Notes: generated from the sequence alone by a model not told the origin. A stretch of DNA of 20,535 nucleotides from Gammaproteobacteria bacterium (GCA_003489145.1 DNJI01000108.1:1-20535); one strand, 5' to 3'. Counted from the first letter of the stretch, positions 7,634 to 15,908 are shown. Made by a program: numbers and translations.

Positions 7634-10600
7634 ATGAAAGATTTATTACAAATTTTAAAACAGCAGAATAAAGAGCAAGATTTTGATGCGATTCGAGTTG
7701 GACTGGCTTCTCCTGAGAAGATTCGTTCATGGTCATATGGTGAGGTAAAAAAACCTGAAACCATTAACTACCGTACATTCAAACCTGAAAGAGAAGGTTT
7801 ATTCTGTGCTAAGATTTTTGGTCCAATGAAAGATTTCGAGTGTTTGTGTGGTAAATACAAACGCATGAAGTTCCGTAACGTCGTTTGTGAAAAATGTGGC
7901 GTTGAAGTTACCTTATCTAAGGTTCGTCGTGAGCGTATGGGTCACATTGAGTTAGCTGCACCAGTTGCACATATTTGGTACCTTAAATCATTACCTTCTC
8001 GTTTAGGTCTATTGATGGATATGACGCTTAAAGACATTGAGCGTGTACTATATTTTGAAGCTTTCTTAGTGACCGATCCTGGTTCTACACCACTCGTACA
8101 CAAGCAATTATTAACCGAAGAGATGTACTTTGATGCACTCGATGAATACGGTGATGATGAGTTTGAAGCGAAAATGGGTGCTGAAGCCATTCAAGATGTT
8201 TTAGCAGAAATGCAGCTTGAAAAAGAAGCAGCTAATTTGCGTGAAGACAGCTTAAACACTAAATCTCAAACCAAGCTTAAGAAGTACAATAAACGTCTTA
8301 AGTTAATCGATTCATTAATCCAATCAGGTAATAAGCCAGAATGGATGGTGTTAAAAGTATTACCAATTCTTCCGCCAGATTTACGCCCATTAGTGCCGTT
8401 AGATGGTGGTCGTTTTGCAACTTCTGATCTGAACGATTTATACCGTCGTGTGATTAACCGTAACAACCGTTTAGGTCGTTTATTAGAGTTAGATGCGCCA
8501 GAAATTATTGTTCGTAACGAAAAGCGTATGTTGCAAGAAGCGGTTGATTCATTGATTGATAATGGTCGTCGTGGCCGTGCCGTGATGGGTAATAATCGTC
8601 GTCCGCTTAAATCAATTGCTGACATGATTAAAGGCAAGCAAGGTCGCTTCCGTCAAAACTTACTCGGTAAGCGTGTTGACTATTCAGGTCGTTCAGTTAT
8701 TGTCTGTGGTCCATATCTTAAATTACATCAGTGTGGTTTACCAAAGAAAATGGCATTAGAGTTATTTAAGCCGTTTATTTATAACCGCCTAATAGCTCAA
8801 GGTTTATCCTCAACTATTAAAGCCGCTAAGAAGATGGTGGAAAGTGAGGTGCCTGAAGTATGGGATATCCTTGAAAAGGTAGTACACCAACATCCAGTGT
8901 TACTTAATCGCGCACCAACATTGCACCGTTTAGGTATTCAAGCGTTTGAGCCTTTATTGATTGAAGGTAAGGCGATTCAATTGCACCCACTTGTTTGTGG
9001 CGCATTTAACGCTGACTTTGATGGTGATCAGATGGCAGTACACGTACCATTATCTGAAGAAGCGCAATTGGAAGCAAGAACTCTAATGTTAGCCTCTAAC
9101 AATGTATTGCACCTTGCGAGTGGTGAGCCAATTATTGTCCCTTCACAGGACGTTATTTTGGGCTTGTATTACATGACGCGTGACAAGATTAATCAAAAAG
9201 GCGAAGGCATGATTTTTGTTAATCCAGCCGAGGCTTTAAACGCTTATGAATCTGGCGCTGCCACACTACATGCAAAGGTTAAGTTACGTATTCAAGAATA
9301 TGAAAGAGTTGATGGCAAATACCAGCCAACAACAAAACGTGTTGTTGACACAACGATTGGCCGTGCAATCTTCTCAAGAATTTTGCCAGCCGGTTTGTCG
9401 TTCGATTTAATCAACGAAGCCATTTCTAAGAAAGTAGTTTCTAATTTGATTCATGTTTGTTATCAAACACAAGAGTTAAAAGACACGGTTATTTTTGCCG
9501 ATCAGATGATGTATATGGGTTTCCAATACTCAACTAAGTCAGGTATTTCGTTCTGTTCAAATGACATGACTATTCCTGACACTAAAGCAGGCATGATTGA
9601 AGCAGCGGAATCACAAGTGAAAGACGTGCAAAAGCAGTACTCACAAGGTGTGGTAACTGATGGTGAGCGTTATAATAAGGTGATTGATATTTGGTCTCGC
9701 ACTTCAGAGAAAGTGGCCAAGGCAATGATGGATGAAATCGGTTTTGAAGATTTCATTAATGCCGATGGTAAGACTGAAAAACTGGCCTCGTTTAACTCGG
9801 TCTATATGATGGCTGATTCTGGTGCTAGGGGTTCTCCAGCACAGATGCGTCAGTTAGCCGGTATGCGTGGTCTAATGGCCAAGCCTGATGGGTCAATCAT
9901 TGAAACACCTATTACTTCAAACTTCCGTGAAGGTTTGAACAACATGCAATACTTTATTTCAACACACGGTGCACGTAAAGGTCTAGCTGATACCGCACTA
10001 AAAACAGCAAACTCGGGTTACTTAACCCGTCGTTTGGTGGATGTTGGTCAAGATTTAGTGGTTAATGAGTTCGATTGTGGTACTGAAAATGGACTCATCA
10101 AAAAAGCCTCAATTGAGGGTGGTAATATTGTGCAAACACTTGGCGCCGCAGTACTAGGTCGTGTGATGGCTGAAGATGTATTGGTACCAGATTCAACGGA
10201 AGTATTTTTGGCTAAAGGTCATTTAGTGACTTTGGAAGACAAAGATAAGATCGATGAATTAGGTGTTGAATCAATCAAAGCGCGTTCTACCATTACATGT
10301 GACACTCGCTATGGCGTTTGTTCAGCATGTTATGGTAACGACATGGCTCGTGGTCATCAGATTGGTGTTGGTGAGGCCGTTGGCGTTATCGCAGCACAGT
10401 CTATCGGTGAGCCGGGTACACAGTTAACCATGCGTACGTTCCACATTGGTGGTGCAGCATCTGCATCAACAGCGGTAAGTAGTGTCAACATAAATACAGA
10501 CGGTGTCGCTCATTTAGAAGGCATGAAGTCAATTACTAACGCTAATGGCGACCTAGTGGTGATTTCTCGTTCGGCTGAAGTTACGATTCGTAATACCAGA

Positions 10601-11818
10601 GGCCAAGAAGTTGAGCGTTATAAGATTCCTTATGGTGCGATCGTTCATGTTCAAGATGGTGGTGCTGTTAAAGCAAAAGATAAGATTGCAGATTGGGATC
10701 CGCATACGCATCCAATTATTTCTGAGCAGTCAGGTCGCGTGGTTTTTGTTGATTTTGTTGAAGGTGTTACAGTTAACAAAAATACAGATCCATTAACCGG
10801 CTTAACTTTCTTCGAGATGATTGATGAAGCGGAAAGATCAGCAGCAGCGAAAGGCTTGAAACCACTGATTAAGATGGTGGACGAAAAAGATTCAGAGATG
10901 GTGCTATCAACGCATTACTTGCCTTCAACAGTAAAGATCAACCTAGAAGACAATCAAGTCATCACCGCAGGTGAAGTCTTGGCTAAGATTCCAAAAGATC
11001 AATCTAAGACCAGTGATATTACCGGTGGTCTACCACGTGTTGCTGACTTATTTGAAGCACGTAAAGCGAAAGATCATTCAATCCTTGCAGAAACAGCCGG
11101 TGTTATTAGTTTTGGCAATCCGACTAAATCTAAAGACCGTTTGGTTATTACCTCGAAAGAGGGTGAAGCGACTGAGATGATGATCCATAAATGGCGTCAA
11201 ATTAACGTCTTTGATGGTGAAACAGTTGAAAAAGGCGACGTGGTTTCTGATGGACCGTCTAATCCGCACGATATCTTACGTTTGTTGGGTGTTGAGGCTT
11301 TGGCTAACTATGTGGTTAAAGAAGTGCAAAATGTTTATCGCTTACAAGGTGTAAATATTTCAGACAAGCACATCGAAGTCATTGTTAAGCAAATGCTACG
11401 TAAAGTTGAAGTGCTTGATGCGGGTGATTCTTCATTCGTGAATGGTGAGACTGCAGAGTATGGCCGTGTTATTGATACCAATAAACAACTAACAGCACAA
11501 GGTAAAGATCTAGTGATTTACCAAAGACTGCTAATGGGTATTACCAAAGCGTCATTGGCAACAGAGTCATTTATTTCTGCGGCGTCGTTCCAGGAAACAA
11601 CACGCGTTCTAACCGAAGCCTCAACCACAGGTCGTGTCGATACATTGCAAGGCCTGAAAGAAAACGTGATTGTGGGTCGTTTAATCCCGGCAGGTACTGG
11701 CTTTACGTACCACCAAGAGAAGCGCGCGAAGCGCGCTGCAAGCGTTATGCAAACAGCCGATGCAGAATTAGCACTTTCAGCACAGTTGAGTGAAGCAGAA
11801 GAGGCGACTGAAGAGTAG
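7634..11818 (+). CDS. rpoC: DNA-directed RNA polymerase subunit beta'
   Basis: This is the catalytic beta' subunit of RNA polymerase. Its 1394 residues compare with 1407 in E. coli. The N-terminal zinc site has Cys70, Cys72, Cys85 and Cys88 (CLCGK and CEKCG). The active-site NADFDGDQM motif lies near residues 459-467, and its three aspartates bind the catalytic magnesium. The second zinc site is formed by DCGTENG (about residue 815) and CDTRYGVCSACYG (about residues 889-901). The bridge and trigger-loop region follows with GEPGTQLTMRTFHIGG. TAGGAG lies before the ATG, and the gene is cotranscribed with rpoB. A strong terminator closes the operon. Confidence 0.98.
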   Translation: MKDLLQILKQQNKEQDFDAIRVGLASPEKIRSWSYGEVKKPETINYRTFKPEREGLFCAKIFGPMKDFECLCGKYKRMKFRNVVCEKCGVEVTLSKVRRERMGHIELAAPVAHIWYLKSLPSRLGLLMDMTLKDIERVLYFEAFLVTDPGSTPLVHKQLLTEEMYFDALDEYGDDEFEAKMGAEAIQDVLAEMQLEKEAANLREDSLNTKSQTKLKKYNKRLKLIDSLIQSGNKPEWMVLKVLPILPPDLRPLVPLDGGRFATSDLNDLYRRVINRNNRLGRLLELDAPEIIVRNEKRMLQEAVDSLIDNGRRGRAVMGNNRRPLKSIADMIKGKQGRFRQNLLGKRVDYSGRSVIVCGPYLKLHQCGLPKKMALELFKPFIYNRLIAQGLSSTIKAAKKMVESEVPEVWDILEKVVHQHPVLLNRAPTLHRLGIQAFEPLLIEGKAIQLHPLVCGAFNADFDGDQMAVHVPLSEEAQLEARTLMLASNNVLHLASGEPIIVPSQDVILGLYYMTRDKINQKGEGMIFVNPAEALNAYESGAATLHAKVKLRIQEYERVDGKYQPTTKRVVDTTIGRAIFSRILPAGLSFDLINEAISKKVVSNLIHVCYQTQELKDTVIFADQMMYMGFQYSTKSGISFCSNDMTIPDTKAGMIEAAESQVKDVQKQYSQGVVTDGERYNKVIDIWSRTSEKVAKAMMDEIGFEDFINADGKTEKLASFNSVYMMADSGARGSPAQMRQLAGMRGLMAKPDGSIIETPITSNFREGLNNMQYFISTHGARKGLADTALKTANSGYLTRRLVDVGQDLVVNEFDCGTENGLIKKASIEGGNIVQTLGAAVLGRVMAEDVLVPDSTEVFLAKGHLVTLEDKDKIDELGVESIKARSTITCDTRYGVCSACYGNDMARGHQIGVGEAVGVIAAQSIGEPGTQLTMRTFHIGGAASASTAVSSVNINTDGVAHLEGMKSITNANGDLVVISRSAEVTIRNTRGQEVERYKIPYGAIVHVQDGGAVKAKDKIADWDPHTHPIISEQSGRVVFVDFVEGVTVNKNTDPLTGLTFFEMIDEAERSAAAKGLKPLIKMVDEKDSEMVLSTHYLPSTVKINLEDNQVITAGEVLAKIPKDQSKTSDITGGLPRVADLFEARKAKDHSILAETAGVISFGNPTKSKDRLVITSKEGEATEMMIHKWRQINVFDGETVEKGDVVSDGPSNPHDILRLLGVEALANYVVKEVQNVYRLQGVNISDKHIEVIVKQMLRKVEVLDAGDSSFVNGETAEYGRVIDTNKQLTAQGKDLVIYQRLLMGITKASLATESFISAASFQETTRVLTEASTTGRVDTLQGLKENVIVGRLIPAGTGFTYHQEKRAKRAASVMQTADAELALSAQLSEAEEATEE

Positions 11819-11835
11819 TAAGAAACTTCACTAAT

Positions 11836-11872
11836 AAAAAAACCGCAGTCAGTGATGGCTGCGGTTTTTTTT
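11836..11872 (+). terminator. Terminator of the rplJL-rpoBC transcript
   Basis: A GC-rich stem AACCGCAG / CTGCGGTT (11841-11848 with 11859-11866) has a 10-base loop, is extended outward by A:T pairs and is followed by a T-run to 11872. It stands 18 bases after the rpoC stop. The A-run on its left side means it could also work for transcription from the other strand. Confidence 0.93.
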
Positions 11873-11914
11873 CGTCCGCAATTAAGACACACGCGCCATA
11901 TCAACAACGCTTGG

Positions 11915-11932
11915 TATAAAATGCGATTATGA
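11915..11932 (+). promoter_or_regulatory. Possible trpE promoter -10 box and start region
   Basis: TATAAA at 11915-11920 ends only eight bases before the trpE ATG (11929). If it is a -10 box, transcription would begin about at the start codon and give a leaderless or nearly leaderless mRNA. No good -35 sequence stands at the right distance, which lowers confidence. A four-codon frame ATG-CGA-TTA-TGA (11921-11932) overlaps the trpE start codon. No Shine-Dalgarno sequence is present. Confidence 0.35.
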
Positions 11933-13383
11933 ATAAATCAAGTTTTGATCAACATGTGGCAGATGGGTACAATCACATCCCCGTCTATAAAGCCGTCGCC
12001 ATTGATACAGATACCGCATTAGGCCTATATTTAAAATTAGCCAACAACCCTTACTCTTATTTGTTTGAGTCAGTTCAAGGTGGTGAAAAATGGGGTCGCT
12101 ACTCAATGATTGGCCTACATGCGCAAACCGTTATCAAAGTGTTTGACCATGAAGTTCGTATTGAGCAAGAGGGTAAACTATTAGAATCAACCGAAGTTGA
12201 AGACCCATTAGCTTGGGTTGAGCAATATTTAGATCAATACAAAGTGCCAGAGTTAGAAGTCTTGCCAGATTTTAATGGCGGCTTGGTGGGTTACTTTGGT
12301 TATGAAATTATTCGCTATATCGAGCCTAGACTGTCTAGCATCGACAAGCCTGATGAGCTCGGTGTAGCGGATATCTTGCTAATGGTGTCAAACGATTTAG
12401 TCGTGTTTGACAATCTACTTAACCAAGCTTTTGTGATTACTCATATCGATCCAAGCAAACAAAGTTATAAGGATGCACTCAGTCGTTTAGAGGAAATTAC
12501 TAAGCAAATTGATCAACCATTAGAATCAACTAGCTATCAATCAGACCATATTACTGAGCAAGATTTCGTCTCAAGTTTTGGTGAAGAGAACTACAAAAAC
12601 ACCGTTAAAAAAATCCAAGAATACATTGTCGCAGGTGATGTGATGCAAGTCGTGCCTTCACAACGCCTCAGTTGTAAATTTAGCGCACCACCAGTGGAGT
12701 TGTATCGTCAACTTAGGCGTCTTAACCCATCCCCTTATATGTATTACCTTAATTTAGAGGATGCAGCAATTGTAGGTTCTTCACCAGAAATTCTAACTCG
12801 CGTCGATGGTGATAGGCGCGCAACCGTTCGCCCAATCGCTGGTACACGCTCTCGTGGTGTCAATGAAAAGGAAGACTTGGCGCTAGAAAAAGACTTGTTA
12901 GCTGACGAAAAAGAAATTGCCGAGCATTTAATGTTGATTGACCTTGGTCGTAATGACCTTGGTCGTATTGCCAAAACTGGCACAGTCGAACTTACGGATA
13001 AGATGTTTGTTGAACGTTATTCACACGTAATGCATATTGTCTCGAACGTTGAATGCGAGCTTCAAGATAACATGAGCGCGATGGATGTACTTAAGGCCAC
13101 CTTCCCAGCAGGTACACTCAGTGGTGCGCCAAAAGTACGTGCAATGGAAATTATCAACGAAGTTGAGCCACTTAAGCGTAATATCTATTCAGGCGCCATT
13201 GGTTACTTGTCGTGGCATGGTTGTATGGATATGGCCATTGCCATACGTACAGCTGTAGTAAAGGACGAAATTCTTTACGTGCAAGCAGGCGCAGGTATTG
13301 TTTATGATTCAGTGCCACAATCAGAATGGGATGAAACTATGCACAAAGCACGAGCACTAATTAAAGCCGCCGAACAAGTTTGA
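11929..13383 (+). CDS. trpE: Anthranilate synthase component I
   Basis: TrpE converts chorismate to anthranilate, the first committed step of tryptophan synthesis, normally with TrpG supplying ammonia from glutamine. The 484-residue product carries YLFESV (about residues 44-49), the counterpart of the tryptophan-binding LLES motif. The chorismate-binding core includes RPIAGTRSRG (about 303-312), LIDLGRNDLGRI, PAGTLSGAPKVRAMEII, and the C-terminal QAGAGIVYDSVP. No stretch suggests pabB instead. No in-frame ATG lies upstream before a stop at 11917. trpG is not adjacent: the previous gene is rpoC and the next is soxX. The lack of a ribosome-binding site is unusual compared with neighbouring genes. 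Confidence 0.95.
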   Translation: MNKSSFDQHVADGYNHIPVYKAVAIDTDTALGLYLKLANNPYSYLFESVQGGEKWGRYSMIGLHAQTVIKVFDHEVRIEQEGKLLESTEVEDPLAWVEQYLDQYKVPELEVLPDFNGGLVGYFGYEIIRYIEPRLSSIDKPDELGVADILLMVSNDLVVFDNLLNQAFVITHIDPSKQSYKDALSRLEEITKQIDQPLESTSYQSDHITEQDFVSSFGEENYKNTVKKIQEYIVAGDVMQVVPSQRLSCKFSAPPVELYRQLRRLNPSPYMYYLNLEDAAIVGSSPEILTRVDGDRRATVRPIAGTRSRGVNEKEDLALEKDLLADEKEIAEHLMLIDLGRNDLGRIAKTGTVELTDKMFVERYSHVMHIVSNVECELQDNMSAMDVLKATFPAGTLSGAPKVRAMEIINEVEPLKRNIYSGAIGYLSWHGCMDMAIAIRTAVVKDEILYVQAGAGIVYDSVPQSEWDETMHKARALIKAAEQV

Positions 13384-13428
13384 GATAAGCAAGAATAAAA
13401 GAAACTATATTAGGTTTTCATAAAAGTG

Positions 13429-13456
13429 TTGCATTTGTATTTTTTATGGTTATCAT
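13429..13456 (+). promoter_or_regulatory. Predicted sox operon promoter
   Basis: TTGCAT (13429-13434) and TATCAT (13451-13456) are separated by 16 bases and resemble a sigma-70 promoter. Transcription would begin near 13463, about 65 bases before soxX. It is the best match in the trpE-soxX gap and lies upstream of the attenuator-like hairpins. The prediction is by eye only. Confidence 0.45.
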
Positions 13457-13466
13457 GGGAGCTTTA

Positions 13467-13505
13467 GTAGGGTTGTAACTCCTTACGCGGGGGTTGTATT
13501 TTTTT
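13467..13505 (+). promoter_or_regulatory. Two mutually exclusive hairpins in the sox leader (attenuator-like)
   Basis: Hairpin A pairs 13467-13472 with 13481-13486 (6 bp, one G-U). Hairpin B pairs 13474-13482 with 13490-13498 (9 bp, three G-U) and is followed directly by seven T (13499-13505), the form of an intrinsic terminator. A and B share bases 13481-13482 and overlap, so only one can form at a time. It may be a true attenuator of the sox operon, or simply the trpE terminator. The octamer GGGTTGTA also occurs twice, at 13470-13477 and 13491-13498, exactly 21 bases apart, which could instead be a protein site. Confidence 0.45.
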
Positions 13506-13527
13506 AATATATAAAGAGGAGAGAAGC

Positions 13528-13875
13528 ATGAAGAAAACCATTTCTTCTATCTCAGCAGTTGTGACATTGGCGACATTATTTATGATGCCAATGGAAGCAG
13601 GTGCTAAAGAGATGACGGACGAAGAAGTCACTTTCGGTCGTAAAGCAGGTAACTGCTTAGCATGTCACATGATTCCAGGCGGTAACTTGCCGGGTAATAT
13701 CGGTCCACCATTACTTGCGATGAAAGCAAGATATCCAGATAAAGCAGTGTTAAAGGCGCAAGTTTATGACGCTACAGTTAGAAATCCAAGTTCAATCATG
13801 CCTCCGTTCGGAAAGCATGGTATCTTAACGGATAAGCAGCTTAATCAGGTTGTAAATTACATTTATTCTAAATAA
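13528..13875 (+). CDS. soxX: Sulfur oxidation c-type cytochrome SoxX
   Basis: SoxX is the small haem subunit of the periplasmic SoxAX complex, which oxidatively couples thiosulfate to the SoxY cysteine. The 115-residue precursor has a Sec signal peptide (residues 1 to about 26, ending AGAKE). A single haem-c site CLACH is at residues 43-47, followed by the family-typical PGGNLPGNIGPP, and Met91 in SSIMPPF is the probable distal haem ligand. The protein is the short single-domain form. AGAGGAGAG precedes the ATG. It opens a tightly spaced sox cluster; soxY starts 11 bases after its stop. Confidence 0.94.
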   Translation: MKKTISSISAVVTLATLFMMPMEAGAKEMTDEEVTFGRKAGNCLACHMIPGGNLPGNIGPPLLAMKARYPDKAVLKAQVYDATVRNPSSIMPPFGKHGILTDKQLNQVVNYIYSK

Positions 13876-13886
13876 GGAGAAAAATA

Positions 13887-14330
13887 ATGAAAAGAAGATT
13901 ATTTTTAAAAAGCGCAATGGCAGGTTCTGCAGTTGCAACAGCAGTAGGCGCAGGCTTACTTACACCATCAATGGTTTTTGCTAACTCAGCAGACTTTAAA
14001 GCTGTATCAGATGCGGCAGGTGCTTCAGCAGCAGGCGCTGGTAAAGGCTCGTTTAAGTTTAAAGCCCCTAAGATTGCTGAAAACGGTGCAGTAGTGCCAA
14101 TGACAGTAGATGCTTCTAAAATGGACGGCGTGACTAACATTTCTTTCTATGTTGTCAACAACGGTACACCATTAGCAGCTTCGTTCAATTTGTCTGGTGC
14201 TCAAGGTTATGTTTCTACTCGTATTAAGATGGGTAAAACTTCTCCGGTAGACGCATTGGTTACTGCAGGTGGTACAACAACTAAAGTATCGCAAGAAGTT
14301 AAAGTAACAATTGGCGGCTGTGGCGGTTAA
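13887..14330 (+). CDS. soxY: Thiosulfate oxidation carrier protein SoxY
   Basis: SoxY carries sulfur intermediates covalently on a C-terminal cysteine while they visit the other Sox enzymes in the periplasm. The 147-residue precursor begins with a twin-arginine signal (RRLFLK at residues 3-8, then a hydrophobic stretch to about 31), so it is probably exported folded, together with SoxZ. It ends in the diagnostic GGCGG (residues 143-147), with Cys145 as the carrier residue. GGAGAAAA precedes the start. soxZ, its partner, follows after a 51-base AT-only spacer with an inverted repeat. Confidence 0.97.
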   Translation: MKRRLFLKSAMAGSAVATAVGAGLLTPSMVFANSADFKAVSDAAGASAAGAGKGSFKFKAPKIAENGAVVPMTVDASKMDGVTNISFYVVNNGTPLAASFNLSGAQGYVSTRIKMGKTSPVDALVTAGGTTTKVSQEVKVTIGGCGG

Positions 14331-14351
14331 TTATTAATTATTAATTAATAA
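14331..14351 (+). repeat. AT-only inverted repeat between soxY and soxZ
   Basis: TTATTAATTA (14331-14340) and TAATTAATAA (14342-14351) are exact reverse complements around one central base, starting right after the soxY stop. In RNA it could form a weak A-U hairpin of about eight pairs. It might tune mRNA stability between the two carrier subunits, or simply reflect base composition; no T-run follows, so it is not a clear terminator. Confidence 0.5.
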
Positions 14352-14381
14352 ATTAAATAAAATATTAAAGGAGAATAAAAA

Positions 14382-14684
14382 ATGGCAAAGATTAAATTAA
14401 AGCCTAAAGCTAGAAAAGGTGTTATTGGTATCAAGTGTTTAATTAAACACCCAATGGAAACTGGTTTACGTAAGAAAAAAGGTAAATTAGTAGCTGCAAA
14501 TCACATTGTTCACATGGTTGTATCGCACAACGGTAACAAAATAGTTGATGCAGATATTGGTAGCTCTATTTCTAAAGACCCGTACTTTAAATTCAACGTT
14601 GCTGGCGCTAAAGGCGACACAATCGAACTTAAGTATAAAGACAACAAAGGTAAAACAGGCTCTAAGACTGCTAAGTCTAAGTAA
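14382..14684 (+). CDS. soxZ: Thiosulfate oxidation carrier protein SoxZ
   Basis: SoxZ is the cysteine-free partner that forms the SoxYZ heterodimer. The 100-residue protein has the family's typical KCLIKHPMETGLRKK segment (residues about 18-32) and immunoglobulin-like beta strands, and lacks a signal peptide of its own. Known SoxZ proteins are thought to be exported with SoxY by the Tat pathway, which fits the twin-arginine signal on SoxY here. AAAGGAGAATAAAAA precedes the ATG. soxA follows after 24 bases. Confidence 0.96.
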   Translation: MAKIKLKPKARKGVIGIKCLIKHPMETGLRKKKGKLVAANHIVHMVVSHNGNKIVDADIGSSISKDPYFKFNVAGAKGDTIELKYKDNKGKTGSKTAKSK

Positions 14685-14708
14685 CTGATTACTATTGAGG
14701 AGAGATTA

Positions 14709-15530
14709 ATGAAAAAACTAATAACTGCAGTCGTCAGTTTAGGTTTAATGATTGGCACCGCATCTGCTGGTACAGATGTAGACGCTGATCGTAAAGCCTT
14801 TGTTGGCCACTTTAAATCAATTAAGCCTAATGTTGAGTTTGCAGATTACACGATTGGTGTATATGCTTACGATGAAGGTTCTAGAGATCAGTTTGAAGAG
14901 ATCTTAGACGGCATTCCACCGTATGAAGAAGCAGTGGAAAAAGGCGAAGCGGAGTTTGAAAAGTTTGGTTTAGCTAAATGTACGGCGCTTGCAGATCCTG
15001 CAGCGGCACGTTTAGCACACCCATACTATGATGATGCAGCTGGTACAGTGGTAACACTAGAAGGCACAATCCGTAAATGTTATACTGAGCAAACCGGTAA
15101 GAAGATGGCTCCTATGAAAGGTAAAGTTGCCCGAATCAGTGCTTGGATTTCTGATCAAGCAGCCGGTGAAAAGATCAACGTAAAAGTTGAATCTGATGGC
15201 GCAAAAGCAGCGTATGAAAGAGGAAAGAGTACTTTCTATGCGAAGCGTGGCCAGTTCAACATGTCATGTGCGGATTGCCATGTATATAACGCCGGTAAAA
15301 AAGCCAGAGCTGATATCTTGTCACCAGCACTAGGTCACACAACACACGTTCCAATGTATCGTGCGAAGTGGGGCGGTATTGGAACATTACATCGTCGTTA
15401 CGGTGGTTGTTACAAGAATATGCGTGCTAAGCCTCTAATGGCCCAAAGCCCAGAATATCGTGATATGGAGTTCTTCCATCAAGCGATGAGTAATGGCCTT
15501 GAGATTAGTGCTGATCGTTACAGAAAATAG
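14709..15530 (+). CDS. soxA: Sulfur oxidation c-type cytochrome SoxA (monohaem form)
   Basis: SoxA is the catalytic subunit of the SoxAX complex that attaches thiosulfate to SoxY. The 273-residue precursor has a Sec signal peptide (cleavage near TASAG, residue 20 or 21). It has one CADCH haem site (residues 187-191) and a conserved RYGGC with Cys234, the expected active-site haem-ligating cysteine. Only one CXXCH is present. The N-terminal domain instead has Cys91 and Cys124, which in monohaem SoxA proteins form a disulfide where dihaem forms hold the second haem. TTGAGGAGAG precedes the start. The stop codon forms part of the ribosome-binding site of the next gene. Confidence 0.96.
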   Translation: MKKLITAVVSLGLMIGTASAGTDVDADRKAFVGHFKSIKPNVEFADYTIGVYAYDEGSRDQFEEILDGIPPYEEAVEKGEAEFEKFGLAKCTALADPAAARLAHPYYDDAAGTVVTLEGTIRKCYTEQTGKKMAPMKGKVARISAWISDQAAGEKINVKVESDGAKAAYERGKSTFYAKRGQFNMSCADCHVYNAGKKARADILSPALGHTTHVPMYRAKWGGIGTLHRRYGGCYKNMRAKPLMAQSPEYRDMEFFHQAMSNGLEISADRYRK

Positions 15531-15539
15531 GAGAATATG

Positions 15540-15860
15540 ATGAAAAAATTATTATTAACTACCTTAACTGTATTTGCATTTTCAGCGCAAGCTGACTATC
15601 TAGATGGTGCTCATAACTGGAATACAGGTTCGTCTGATCCGTTTAAAGCGGCAATTACTGCTGCAGAAACTGACTATGCAACAGCATTGGCAGCTTCTAT
15701 GGCATGGCGTGATACTGGCAAGATGATTAAAGAAGCACACAAGCTTCAAACATCAGGTGATACTGCTGCTGCACTTGCAGTAGCTAAAGCCGCTCACAAC
15801 CAAGCAGTTAATGCGTTATCGCAAGCTGCCGTTGCAGGTTCTGCTGGTCCAAGATTCTAG
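15540..15860 (+). CDS. soxK: Probable SoxXA-binding protein SoxK
   Basis: This small secreted protein (106 residues) directly follows soxA. It has a Sec signal peptide (residues 1 to about 18, ending FSAQA). The mature part is helical and Ala-rich, with the segment MAWRDTGKMIKEAHKL followed by SGDTAAALAVAKAAHNQA. This resembles SoxK/SAXB, the third subunit of SoxAXK described in Chlorobium, where it stabilises SoxA-SoxX. The AGGAG overlapping the soxA stop is six bases from the ATG at 15540 and three from another ATG at 15537, so I prefer 15540; the difference is one Met. No cysteine and no haem site are present. The identity rests on motif memory and gene position. Confidence 0.78.
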   Translation: MKKLLLTTLTVFAFSAQADYLDGAHNWNTGSSDPFKAAITAAETDYATALAASMAWRDTGKMIKEAHKLQTSGDTAAALAVAKAAHNQAVNALSQAAVAGSAGPRF

Positions 15861-15878
15861 TAATCTAAACAGTTAAAT

Positions 15879-15908
15879 AAAAATACCCCTTAACTGGGGT
15901 ATTTTTTT
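15879..15908 (+). terminator. sox operon terminator
   Basis: The stem AAAAATACCCC / GGGGTATTTTT (15879-15889 with 15896-15906) has a 6-base loop and a T-run reaching 15908. It lies 18 bases after the soxK stop, closing the sox operon. Confidence 0.92.
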
